DNA of 64,000 bases from Paraconiothyrium sp. Pb-2020 (Eukaryota; Ascomycota; Dothideomycetes; Pleosporales; Didymosphaeriaceae), in assembly GCA_022419385.1 (NCBI GenBank), contig JAJUBI010000005.1, positions 4,774,001 through 4,838,000 on the forward strand, read 5' to 3'. The notes under the pieces were generated by a model. The model searched no databases. It saw only the letters and a program-made list of their open reading frames with translations, and had not been told where the DNA came from. Every line of letters starts with the position of its first letter. Within the stretch, counting starts at the first letter, position 1. Positions 43,932 to 54,671 of the stretch are shown in pieces. Position numbers and translations under genes: made by a program.

Positions 43932-44393
43932 TTCCTCAAGAGTCTAAGTGTATATTATCAATTCATAGTATGGTTCAAACCTTTCATCACGACGCCATTG
44001 CATTGTGAACTCGCCTACTTCCATTGCGTAACGACTAGCTCGCTGCAACAATACCTGCCTTAGATCGCAACAACGTCAGCCAAACTCACGGAACTTAGAC
44101 CTTACCTAACTCTTGTCTTCTCTCCTGTCCAAACCAGTACCTGCGAAGCAATCATTTAGTTTTAATACCTCATCACATAAATGCAGGTATTCAGCTGATG
44201 GCGAGGCTCCCAGCTCTAGTGACGTTTGTGAATGCATTAATACACCGTAACCGCTAGTCATGTCTAAAAAAGGAGTCGTGTATGACTCGTGTAAACCACA
44301 ATAACCGAGCGAGCTAGAGATCCACAAATTGTGTTTCACTCGTGAAGTTTAGAATTCTTAAAACATTGAAGTATATTGTCTCAAGCTGTCCAG
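43932..44393. other. Intergenic; nothing recognised
   Basis: About 460 bp between convergent genes. One 77-codon minus frame (44106-44339) has no domain. Confidence 0.5.
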
Positions 44394-45098
44394 TTACACG
44401 AGTATGATTCTCCACCCTTTTTGAATCATGACATCCATCCAGAAGTTGTCCTGATAAGTACGATCTGTTTCCCAGGTATCATGGACCAACTCTTCCGCCT
44501 GCTCAACACTTCTATAAGGCAGTATATCTTGCACTGCAGCTAATCGGCGGCTTACTGTGTTTCTAGCTTGCTATATGACATTTGCAATATCCTCGTGGCC
44601 CATCTCATCCTCTTCTTCATCCGGCGGTAGGCCCAAAATTGCCTCATCCGACAGCCAGCCACCGCCCTCAAGACAAGGCCGTGTGAAGTCCTCAATTGAG
44701 CGAAATGGACCTTCATCTACCCATGAGTCGCACAAGGACTGCAGAACTCGGGGGTATGTATGGCGGTTTTCAGAGGAAGCAATGCTGTGGCGCGGAGGAT
44801 AGCAGAGTTCACCGGCAATGATGACCAGAACAATCTGCTCGATGCTTCTCGTTCTTGAGTTAGGGCTGTTGCGCTCAAGGTTACTGAGGATATGGAGTGC
44901 AAGTGCACGTAGCCATTCGTCTAACGCGTCTTGGCTTCTTAAGTCCCTTCGCCGGTTGCGTAACAGATCCTGGAAACAGCGGTACAAAATTGAAAGGCCT
45001 GACAGTCGATATGCTTCAGCCATGTTGCGTAAGTAGTGAATAGATGTGTTTGTATCATCTACCTCCGGCAGATCCATGGGTTGTGGGCGACAATACCC
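44394..45098 (-). pseudogene. C-terminal remnant of a Zn2Cys6 regulator (Fungal_trans_2 type)
   Basis: The frame from about 45098 (after a possible acceptor TTTAG) encodes the distal part of a fungal-specific regulatory domain: NMAEAYRLSGLSILYRCFQD, DEWLRALALHILSNLE, SRTRSIEQIVLVIIAGELC. A TAG at 44573-44571 interrupts it, but the same frame continues with strong family similarity: QARNTVSRRLAAVQDILPYR, SVEQAEELVHDTWE, and the typical end FWMDVMIQKGWRIIL before TAA at 44396. TGG to TAG is a RIP-type change if the C on the other strand mutated. The DNA-binding cluster and most of the protein are absent, because the MBOAT gene begins immediately upstream on the same strand. This is therefore a truncated relic, not a working regulator. 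Confidence 0.72.
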
Positions 45099-45136
45099 CT
45101 AAAGACGCGTATTTTTACATTACCCAGAACAAAGTA

Positions 45137-46503
45137 TCAGTGTAATAGCCTAATAATACTAAATGGTAGAAAAGGACTCTTAGGCCCTCTAATGATATCA
45201 GGGTAGAGCCAAGCTGGAGTAGTCCATACTAGAAAACCCCCAACCCATATATAACCGAACACGCGCTGGATAGTGAAAGGGATAAAACCCCGCGCAAAAT
45301 AGCGATCCCAAAACACTGCTATGAAAATATCCTCCACCATAATTCCCGTAGCTTGTGTGCAGAAGAAACGCACCGACCCACCATAACGCAAACCAAGACC
45401 TGTCGCAAGCTCGGCAAAAGCATGCATCAAGCCCGAGATGAGGAACGCAAGAAAAAGTTTTGTGTACCGGGCCAAGGTTCCCGGTGGCAGTTGGAGGACT
45501 TCATGGCTCATGAATGACGCTGGTTGGTAAAGAGCATCGCGAAGTGACTGGTGCCAGAATTTTCTACATTGTCAGCGATAACATGATTTGGCAAGGGAGT
45601 GGGAGCATACCCCCAAAAATGCCTCAGAGTCGTTGGATCACTCAGCGATCCGAAAAGTGGTCTCCAACCTCTGACGTCGCTCAAATCGAAGCCCACAGCT
45701 AACACTGCTGCAAAGCTAAAGAGCCCTTGCAGGATTGCAAACATGTTACACCAGTACAATATCGACCCTATGATTCTGACAGCTATCTCTTCTCCAGAGA
45801 CCTCACCCAGCCGAGACAGGAGACGGACCCGTTGAGCAGAGAACAGCTCGGTCAGATTTGGCGGAGGTGGCAGTTGAGAGGAAAGATCTATGACAAATAT
45901 ACAGACGGCAGCCTGAATGGCATGTTGCAGAAGGAACTTAGACTTCGATGAAGCTCTCCCATTCCGATATTGGGGGGTGTTTTTGACCTCGCACGGTGTA
46001 TTGACCTTTCTGAATGAAAAGGTACTGAGGAACCCGAAGTAGAATCGTTGTATCAGAGTAGAAAGTTGGTCATGTCTTAGTGTGTTGCCGCTCGGATTCT
46101 GATTAAGAGCCATTGCCGACCTTTTCTCAAAACCCCAATGTCTGAGAAGGCCCAGGTCGAGGTATTGGAGAGCAACTCCGTTGGCGAAACCGGAGAGTGG
46201 ACACAACCAAAAGTGGCGCAGATGCTCACTGCCACTAGTAATAATGGCATACGGGAAAAATATGACCAGAGGGAATAGAAGGAGCCGGCGGTTGGAGTGT
46301 GGATGAACGAACCCGATCGCGAAGCTGATGATCACAACCTGAAATATAAGATAGAGAAGTGGGTGAAGAGAGGTGTTCAGCAAGCGTAATACGGGTTGCC
46401 CGTGCCAGGCGGCAAAGGGCACACTGTAGAAGCTTTCGGCGCCCATGAATTTTGACGACATTCCGAGAAGATCTATTGAGTGGAAGCGAACTGCGAGGTA
46501 CAT
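45137..46503 (-). CDS. MBOAT-family membrane acyltransferase (wax synthase-like)
   Basis: Two certain exons, 46503-45611 and 45562/45563-45137, with a 47-nt intron (GTATGC...AATGTAG) that assembles the hallmark RHFWG|KFWHQSLRDAL. A further 5' exon is likely, because TTTCAG directly precedes ATCATG at 46505 and an upstream frame near 46560-46620 has MCKGALNVMEH. Membrane segments are evident (HPLLYLIFQVVIISFAIGF, LLLFPLVIFFPYAI, FLAFLISGLMHAFAEL), and the conserved His of MBOATs lies in SGLMHAFAEL. The motif FSFRKVNTPCEVKNTP matches the fungal wax-synthase-like group, which includes acetyltransferases that decorate secondary metabolites. It would transfer an acyl group to a hydroxyl in the ER membrane. 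The substrate is unknown, and membership of the nearby cluster is possible but unproven. Confidence 0.8.
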
Positions 46504-47457
46504 GATCTGAAATCCTCAGTTTATCAAGCAAACTCTGCTGGGCCCATATGAAGGGGCAAACGGCAATGCTAGAAAACTGTCTAGAGCAATGCTCCATCAC
46601 GTTCAAGGCTCCCTTGCACATTGCAAAGATATCTTGCCTTTGGGAGGCACGCTGGGGCCAAAGGTAGTCCCCGAGGAATGATAGCCAAATGCTTTCGTCC
46701 CGGAGGTCTTACCGGGACTCGTTGTTATTAAAACCCACATAATGCATCTATATACAGCCCCAAGTGCAGGTCTGAACAGGGCCAACACTTCACTGAATGA
46801 AACTCAAGTGATATCAAGCACATCTCGCTTGTATGAGGGACACGCAGTCGGGAAGACTCCGAGGGCGTGATCAACGCAGTCACCTCAATGATCACGCCTG
46901 TTTCTTCCTTGCTGCAGGGATTGGGCTGCGATATGCGATATTTTTGGGGTCCAATATTTGCGCGTTGATCCGCCAAGCAACAGGAAACATGGCTCTTGGA
47001 GGGCTAAGAAGGTCCCCCGGCGGCTGAAATCTGTACCACTTGCCTTTACCAGCAGATATAAACAAATGGATGGGGGCTTGAGCTCCGGAGAAGGGTGGGG
47101 TGGTTTTTTAGCCGTCCTTACCAGATTGGTCCGCCGAAAGACGGGGGGGCACAGTTCGAATGTTGTGGAACGTAAGCGCCCACCGCACGACACATGCAAG
47201 CGAGCACCCGCAAATTTTGGTTGACAGGTTCGGATTCCGAGAATCTAATAGTGTTCGAGCATGTAGATGCAGGCAATCTATGACAACAGCGCTCCATGCT
47301 CGCGCAGTATCGCGACCTATCGGTCGGTGCGACATATGTGCGCAGGATTACGGGCCGTTCCATGAAAAATACCGGCCGCCTCAAAACAGATCTCCCACCT
47401 ACTCCGCAACCTTGAAAACACAATTGTTTCCTTCCTATAGGGCACTAGGCAACGATC
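46504..47457. other. Divergent intergenic region; nothing recognised
   Basis: About 950 bp between the MBOAT gene (or its possible first exon near 46560-46620) and the rhodopsin-like gene. Several overlapping short frames occur on both strands around 46830-47420, none with a motif. Confidence 0.45.
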
Positions 47458-48745
47458 ATGTCCTACACCACCACGCCGTATGACCAGCTCATACCTCCGC
47501 CATTGGAGATAAACAACGCATATAGAGATGATTCGGTGGCTATTGCCATCATTGTCACCGGCATCGTCGCTTCTCTTACGGTTGTCGCTCGGCTAGGTCA
47601 AAGGTTCGCTTCGAGAAGTGTGGGAGCCGACGACTATGCGATTATCCCGGCTGTGGTAAGGTGTTACCCCTTCACACGTGGAATGTATCCTGAATGCACT
47701 AGATACTCTACATTGGTTGGACGGCGATGGCTGCATATTTCAACTTCCACTCCGGGATTGGTAAACCCATTGGTGACATAACATACGGCGAGTTCATCAT
47801 CTTCTTCAAGGGGGTGTTCGTTGCTTCCTGGGTCTATCCAGCGATGTCGGCATCAATCAGAATATCCATTCTGTTATTCTACCGTCGACTCTTCGCCAAG
47901 GCCGACAACAAGTACAGGTTGATCATCTGGGCACTTGTGATACTCCAGGGCGTCTACGTTGTCATCTTCGAGATTCTTCCCAGCTTTTCGTGTCATCCAA
48001 TTCAGGATGGATGGGAGCCGCTGAAGCGATATACCTCCTGTACAATGCTTTACATCAATGCGACAGAGGCTCTGTACAGTGTCAGCCTGGCTTTCGACGT
48101 CATTTTGCTTGTGTTTCCGATCGCCATCGTATGGGGCCTTCATCTGCCTATAAAAAGGCGTATCTCCGCAAGTGTTATTTTCATACTTGGAGCTTGGTGG
48201 GCACCCTAGATACGGACCAGTTTCGTTGGTACACGGCTAACGCGTGTCCAAGCGCCCCAATTGCTGCAGCCTACAAACTCGCTGTCTTCATTCAACAGTC
48301 CGAGGATTTTTCCTCTACTGACCCACATTGTAAGTGCCTAGGTATACAAGACTCCTGCTTCGCGTCTCCCGACTGATATGCTGCAGGGTTTGACTATCAA
48401 GCCTCATATTACATCCCGCCGCAATACAACCAGTACGGGAAGCAATTTTGGATCCCAACACAAGTCGAGCCAACCGTCGCACTGATTGGGACATCAGTCC
48501 CGGCCATGCTACGCATAGGCTCAGCAGTGTCTCTACAATTTTCAAAAATTCGCAGTGCTGTTGCAAGCTCGCTAAGATTGAATGGATCAAACGGTACCCA
48601 GCACAGTGAACCACGGGGACACACTGAAAATGATCTGCGTCAGAGGCTACCGCCTTTGGCGGAGAACAAATTCCAGGTTGTCAGTGAGTCGGATGTTGAG
48701 CTTCGACTGATCGACTCCCACACTAGCAGAGGTCCTGGTCTGTAA
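47458..48745 (+). pseudogene. Fungal rhodopsin-domain integral membrane protein, frameshifted
   Basis: Exon 1 (47458-47655) encodes MSYTTTPYDQLIPPP and the first helix; a 47-nt intron (GTAAGG...ACTAG) leads to exon 2 with LYIGWTAMAAYFNFHSGIG, YPAMSASIRISILLFYRRLF and the family-typical CHPIQDGWEP..YTSCTMLYINATEALYS. Near 48194 the frame breaks: FILGA ends in WWAP and a stop, while LVGTLDTDQFRWYTAN continues one frame away. One extra T (GCTTTGG instead of GCTTGG) would join them. A last intron (about 48330-48385) links DPH|WFDYQASYYIPP to the seventh helix region QVEPTVALIGTSVPAML and a hydrophilic tail ending at 48745. The layout is the seven-helix fungal rhodopsin-domain family (function unknown, not light-binding in general). 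The single-base loss may be a real mutation or an assembly error. Confidence 0.68.
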
Positions 48746-49584
48746 GCTACATCGATGATGCTGTGTTAGAATATGACCGCATACGACTGGAGTGAGATTG
48801 CTCCACTGGGAATTGATTGCATGCGTCACAGGCTTTTTGGTGATGTTCCATGGGAGATTTCATACCTGCTGGGTTCATTTCGAAAAACGCGTGTCCTTTC
48901 CAGGCAGCCAATAATATAGTGCAATTACTTTCGATCATTTATGTGTCGCATCATCAAGAATACCATGGACTTTACGGACGTTGAATAGGTGTTGTTGCTG
49001 TACGACTCAGAGGTACCGTAGAAACTTGCAGATACCCGACGTGCTAACACAGACCTGAGCAAATCCACTCACGATGCACAGCAATAAAAGTGGGACTCAC
49101 AGCCTCATACTGGCCAATACTACTTTGATTCGTCCGGTATCTGCAAGTTTCTTCGGTAGCTAGAGTTCTCATCTATTTTCACCGCTCGGGTATGATTGGA
49201 CCTGAAGATTCCGACGCAGCAACACGTTCATTTAACCGGTGAAGATTCATTTGTGCTACCTCACAGCATCCCATCTCGCTGGTAGCGCTCTGAGTTCGAT
49301 AGGCTCCCAGCCCAAATCACAAGGGCAGGTAGTAGGCAGCATCCTGTCGCGTGCATCTGCTGTGTTTCGGTCGTGGTGCCGCTACCTTTCGGGCACGGTC
49401 GCTTATTAGTCACATGACTCTGCCGCAATTATTAATTGATGCACGTGACTAGAGAGCGAGCCGTGCCTCAAACAGTAGGCCCGCACCTTTCAGTCAGCAA
49501 ACTGCCAACATTCTAGCACCCATCACCGACTTTGCAACTTTGTTAAATACCGGGTATCCCTCGGATATCTAGTCGACTCTAGTC
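48746..49584. other. Intergenic; upstream region of the SDR gene
   Basis: About 840 bp without a gene. It contains the foldback element at 49011-49161, listed separately, and the promoter region of the following SDR gene. Confidence 0.5.
49011..49161. repeat. MITE-like inverted repeat, about 150 bp
   Basis: Left arm 49011-49040 (AGGTACCGTAGAAACTTGCA then GATACCCGAC) and right arm 49132-49161 are reverse complements at about 27 of 30 positions and enclose about 90 bp of unique sequence. A short, non-coding segment with near-perfect inverted ends is what a miniature inverted-repeat transposable element looks like. No clean target-site duplication could be fixed by eye. It lies in the intergenic region upstream of the SDR gene of the putative metabolite cluster. 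Confidence 0.65.
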
Positions 49585-50609
49585 ATGGTGGAATTTTCCG
49601 AAATCCGCAGGAGCAACGCACGCTACGCGGCACAAGACCATCACGGCCTTGTGTGCGTATTTGCTGGAGCCACTGCGGGCATCGGTGCTGCAACCTTGAG
49701 AGAGATGGTCGGCCTGTTGCGCTCATCGACCTTCTACGTCCTAGGACGCGATCCCCATCGTTACCAAGATAAGCTCAACGAGCTGAAGAGCATCAACTCT
49801 ACAAACAACATTGTCTTTGTTGAGACCCAGATTTCCCTAATCTCTGGAATTGACAAGGCTTGCACATTCATTCGCGGAGATGCTGAGAAGATCGACATGA
49901 TTTGCGTAAGCCCCGGTGGAATGCCATTCCAGGGCGCAGTCTGTAAGTGCCATCAGCTGCCTGTATCTCTCCCGCATAGCTCATAGAGGGAATAGACACA
50001 GAAGAGGGCCTCGAGTCTTGCTTCGCGGTTTCATATTACTCTCGTCTGCGGCTCACCTCCAATTTGTTACCTCTCCTTCACAAAGCCTCGCAGCCGCGGG
50101 TTCTCTCTATCCTTAATGGTACCAAAGAGAAGAAGATCGATGAAGAAGACATTGGGCTTGAGAGGAAATGGGGCATTGTTGCAGTCGTTAATCATACTAC
50201 CATATTCACGAGCCTGGCCTTCGATCATCTCGCCTCCAACGACAGTCAGAAGCACATCACATTCCTCCATGTTACCCCGGGTTTCGTTTCCACGGATACC
50301 CCTCGCACTGCTTACCCTTCGAAAGCCGATGGATTGGCCTGGTGGGCCCTCATCTCGTTTGTTCAGGTTGTGTCAGGGTGGATCATAAAGTATTGTGGCA
50401 TGGCAGCAAAGGAATCTGGCGAGAGGCATGCATACGAGTTAACGAGCGACAAATTCGTCCCTGGCTCTTGGCGGGTCAACCATCTCAACGAAGTTGTACC
50501 CGACAATCAGGTACTTGATCAATACCGGGGGGATGGTTGGGGTGACAAGATCTGGGAGTTCACAATCAGCGTATGGGAGAAGGCCCTAGCGAAGGGTGTT
50601 GGATCATGA
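49585..50609 (+). CDS. Atypical short-chain dehydrogenase/reductase
   Basis: Two exons, 49585-49942 and 49996-50609 (53-nt intron, GTAAGT...GAATAG); 323 residues. The nucleotide-binding motif is VFAGATAGIGAATL (GxxxGIG), and the position of NNAG reads SPGG. After the splice the protein continues VYTEEGLESCFAVSYYSRLR and LTSNLLPLLHKAS. The usual YxxxK catalytic pair is not visible where expected: that helix reads AVVNHTTIFTSLAFDHLA. The same arrangement occurs in a fungal SDR subgroup that I recognise only by its YYSRMRF-like helix. NAD(P) binding is likely, but the catalytic chemistry is uncertain. It ends 107 bp from the convergent P450 gene, and I infer that it belongs to the PKS cluster. 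Confidence 0.78.
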
Positions 50610-50716
50610 ATAGCGTCGAGATGCGACCTGAGCTTTGTCTTCGGCTCGAGGAATGTTTGGGAAGTGTTTCATGAAGAGAAACTGACCATCAATTTGAGGT
50701 GTCAAAATGGGAATCT

Positions 50717-52365
50717 TTATGCTACGCTGAAGGCAACCTTGCACCCGTGTCTATTGGATGGCCCAACCCGCATCACGGCGGTATACGGCTGACTGTCCCT
50801 TGGCTCAATCCCTTTGAACTTTTTGAGTAATCTGAAAATCACATAGCTGCACTCTGTATCCACCATAGCTTGAGCCGGACAAATTCTTGGTCCTCCCCCA
50901 AACGGCACAAAGTTCCACATCGGCCGAGCTGTTTCCCATCTCTCGGGACGAAAATCCTCGGCGTCGTTGCCCCACACGTCCGGATCGCGATGCATTAGGT
51001 ACCTGTTGCAGTGCACAACATCCCCTTTCGCGCAAAAGACTGGCGCGTTGCCGTCGAAGCCGCCGCCTTTCGGTAGGGTGGTGTCTTTCACACAAGCGCG
51101 GACGGTTTGAAGACTTACGGGATATAGGCGATGGCCTGGCGAACATTAGATGCAGTCTCTAGAAAAGCGCTAGGTGTGGGACTTTACTTTCGTTGAGTAC
51201 CCAACGAAGGTACGTCAAGCTTCGCAGACCCGTAAAGGTAAGCGGCTGATCTCCATAGTCCAAAATTTCTTGCCGTAGTCTGCTCACAACCTCTGGATGC
51301 CTTGCTAGTGCAAATAGCGTGTTACTTACGAAAATAGACGTAGTTTCATTCGACGGAATCCAAACACCAGTCACTTGTGTTCGCAACTCCAATCGATCAG
51401 GGACTTGGGCAGCAATGGTCCAAAGAAGGTCATTTCGGAGCCGACCGGCTGCAGAAAGAGCTTCTTTGCCAAGCTTCATTTCATGAAGCTGCCGGTATGC
51501 CTTATCGATATGACCGTCCAAAAAGTCATGTATGCGTTTGCAAGCCGCCAGCCAATCTGTATCTCGGTGGAAAAATAAGAAAGAGCTGAGCTGTAAGCGA
51601 AAGCGGAGGCCTTCCATGATCTTGACCATGTCCCGGTGAGGCCAGCCTCGTTCGGAATCCTCCAATGAATTCACCGTCTCTCCGAACAAGAACTCAGTAG
51701 ATGTGTCTAGAAACTAGGCTCGAATGTCAATTCTGTTTGATATCCACGTTTGACTCTTCACATACCCATCTTTGACAAAGCGGCTGCATGTCAACCGTTG
51801 AACCATCGACCGGAATCTTGGAGATCAATTTTTCTGTATGCGTACCAAGCCTTTCAATATTGGAGAATGCCGCATGCTCAAAGTATGGCTTTACCAGTTT
51901 TCGAGAGTCGTGCCACTTTTCTCCATCACTCGAGCTCACACCTCTCCCAGTGAATGGAGCTATCGCACCATTAGCTACCCGAATGGGCTCAATAGCAAAG
52001 CATTCCCTGTGTGTCGTCGACAGCGCTTTCATGTTCTCGGCATTGGAGCTGTAAATCATGCGATTGCCGAGAAAATTGGCTGACCAAACTTTGCTTGAAT
52101 AGACCTGTTTTTGGAACTCGAGAAAGCGGTGCGTTTTCAAAGCTTTGATATTTGCGTAGACGAAGTCCAGTCCATAGAACATGTCCCATCCCGGATACCT
52201 CTGCAATGGTGGGCAGTTGAGCGTCCTGCGCATTCGTTCGTACCGGACATAGTGGACGAATGATTTCAAGGCACGGAAGATGATGAGAAATAGCGACCCT
52301 GAGACGATAAGGCTTGTAGCGCTCCACATTATTGCGCAAGGGAGTCGTTTCTTTTCGAGGGGCAA
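50717..52365 (-). CDS. Cytochrome P450, CYP52-like
   Basis: Three exons: 52365-51766, 51713-51188 and 51135-50717; 514 residues. The N-terminal membrane anchor is IMWSATSLIVSGSLFLIIF. CYP52-type features follow: the proline/aromatic hinge CPPLQRYPGWDMFYGLDF, RGVSSSDGEKWHDSRKLVKP, and LDTSTEFLFGETVNSL after the first intron. The second splice creates the ExxR motif as LNESHRLYPVSLQTVRAC. The haem loop is VPFGGGPRICPAQ with the axial Cys. The I-helix is unusual: where relatives have AGRDTT it reads IPSNETTSIF, keeping an acid-Thr pair but with Pro and Ser in place of Ala-Gly. The family hydroxylates alkyl or fatty-acyl chains at the ER, which would suit a polyketide chain. It is divergent from a second P450. 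Confidence 0.86.
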
Positions 52366-52724
52366 GGACTCTACTAGTGCGACCTATAAAAGGTTTCCCA
52401 AGGAAATGGCCTCGCGCTGGCTAAGGCCGAATATGTGCTATATCCGATTGGCTAACGTTTTATGATGATTTACAAGTCCAATGACGCATGGCCGTCCCAG
52501 GAGTTTGGGAAGAATTTGTCAGGAAATTACCGCGCATGAGGCATTGCATGGGATATTGCCCAAGAACAAGGTCTTGATTATGCCAAAAAGACACCCTTGT
52601 TTCGTCCCCGCCGGTGATGCACCCCGCATGCGATCGATGATGGATCAATATACCAGCTCTTGGTGGCTATCGATCTTGTTCGTCCCCAAGGACCTAACGA
52701 CCACAACGGCCAACGTACCACGCG
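52366..52724. promoter_or_regulatory. Shared promoter region of two divergent P450 genes
   Basis: This 359-bp interval holds both upstream regions. A TATAAAAGG word at about 52383-52391 in plus orientation could serve the plus-strand gene with a long leader. No obvious regulator-site palindrome was identified. An overlapping 128-codon plus frame (52481-52867) is out of frame with the P450 and is considered a shadow. Confidence 0.4.
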
Positions 52725-54671
52725 ATGCAATCCAAGAACGAAGACACATATTCATCATCGTTGACTTTGGGGTCAGTTGCCCTTGTACTGCTTGTAGCCA
52801 TACCATGGCTCTATTACTGCCTACTCCCCAGCCCTATCTCTGGAATTCCTTACGATGCGAGGGCTAGTAGAAGGCTTTTTGGTGACATCCCAGATGTACG
52901 TGACCTTGCCATTATCAAAAGTGTTTGGAGAAAAACACCGAGTCCGGGCTTACGCATCTTCTAGGCTTTTAGACATCGCAAGCTGACCGGAGAGATCTGG
53001 AGCTTCATAAGAGCACGCTCGATAGAGTTGAACAGTCCCATTATCCAAGTGTTCATGACCGGACCTAGGGGAAAGCCTTGGGTGATTCTTACCGATTTTC
53101 GTGAGTCACAAGATATCCAAACTCACAGGCAAGGCGAGTTTGATCGATCCGCTTTCCTGGGGAAAGTCTTCGGGCCTCTGTTACCGGGAAACCACGTTTG
53201 GGTAAGGCGACCCCTGTATCGCTTCGATATTCTCATGATCGATTGTACGTCTGCTTAACGAGGACCTCGTTAGATGCCCAGTGATGAACGATTCTATTCA
53301 AACCGTAGCCTTATCCGAGATACGATGTCACCGGCTTTCCTTTATGGTGTAGTAGCACCGATACTCCACAGCACGACCAAGGACTTACTGTGTCTTTGGG
53401 GAGAGAAGATTCGGTTGGTTCATCAACGGCCTTTTCAAGCGGACCAAGACATCATTCGGAGTGTAGTGGACATGATTCTACTAGCAAGTCTCGGGACGCG
53501 CACCGATCTTAGCAGAAAGCAGGCGGATCTGCTGTGTACTCTTAGTCAGCCCTATTCACCAGCTGGTCCCGAAACGCTCGCAGTCTTCCCAAAGGCGGAA
53601 GAGTCACCAACGTACTCGGCAGTACGAACGTTAGTCGATAGCATTGCGATTGGCATGAGCTCCCCGATACCGAGACAGCATATGACGTTTGCTCTACGTT
53701 TCTATCCGTCCCTAGCACGAGCGAGAAAATTCACCCATACACTCATGACCGGCGTTTTGATAAGAGCCTGGACAAAATTCTTCGAGCATGATGGCCATGA
53801 CAACGCGCGCAACGTGAGCTCTGCCGTAGATTTGATCGTCAAGCGGGAGGCGCATCTGGCTAAGAAGCAAAACCGAGCAATCATACAAGATTACGGGGCG
53901 ATGCGTGACGAATTGATGGGATTTTACATTGCTGGCCACGAAACTACATCATCTACACTTTGCTGGGCTGTCAAACATTTAACGCAGCACCAGCAGGTAC
54001 AATCTAGAGTTCGATTGGCGCTCCAATCAGCATTCCACGCCGCCTATATACAAAAACGGCTCCCTACAGCTGACGAGATAGTGAGATCTGAAATTCCATA
54101 TCTGGAGGCTTTCATCGAGGAAAACCACCGTCTTGGTAACGCTATTCCTGCGACTATTCGGCGTACTACGCAAGAAGCAGTCATCTTAGGACATAAAGTA
54201 CCTGAAGGCACTGATATTTTCATGATGTCAAATGGACCTGGTTATCGATCACCGGTTCTTCCCATCGACGAGCGGAAGCGTAGTTTCACGTGCCAACAGC
54301 ACAGGGAGCGGTTTGGGGTTTGGGATCAGGAAAATATAACCGAATTCCAGCCGGAACGATTTCTCAAAACAGATCAAGAAGGGAGAATGAGGTTTAATCC
54401 ATATGCGGGTCCTGTGATGGCATACGGAGCTGGCTTGAGAGGCTGCTTTGGTAGGTGTCTTCTATTGTTCACATTGACTAAGGGCTGACAATTCATATTT
54501 TCATCAGGCATGAAGCTAGCAATTCTCGAGCTGAGAATGATTATCACAATGATCGTATGGGAATTCGAGTTGCAAACAATTCCGACGGAACTATCGTCGT
54601 TCAAGGGGCACGATGTGAACACACATAGACCAGAGCAGACCTATCTTCGGCTGCGGAGATTTGACCAATGA
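52725..54671 (+). CDS. Cytochrome P450 monooxygenase
   Basis: Four exons: 52725-52895, 52965-53201, 53274-54450 and 54508-54671; introns 57-72 nt; 582 residues. Membrane anchor SVALVLLVAIPWLYYCLLP. The N-terminal domain continues GIPYDARASRRLFGDIPD, then GEIWSFIRARSIELNSPI and RDTMSPAFLYGVVAP, typical of a fungal P450 class found in secondary metabolism. The I-helix is canonical (GFYIAGHETTSSTLCWAVKH). The ExxR motif is EENHRLGNAIPATIRR. The haem loop is MAYGAGLRGCFG, with Tyr in place of the usual first Phe, and the last intron splits the final Gly codon. The protein is somewhat longer than average (about 500-530) owing to an extended segment before the haem loop (SNGPGYRSPVLPIDERKRS...). 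It is probably an ER tailoring oxidase of the PKS product. Confidence 0.87.

Noticed and set aside
52481..52867. 128-codon plus frame overlapping the start of the second P450
   Set aside because: It is in another frame from the P450 anchor segment, which continues correctly through three splices to the haem motif.
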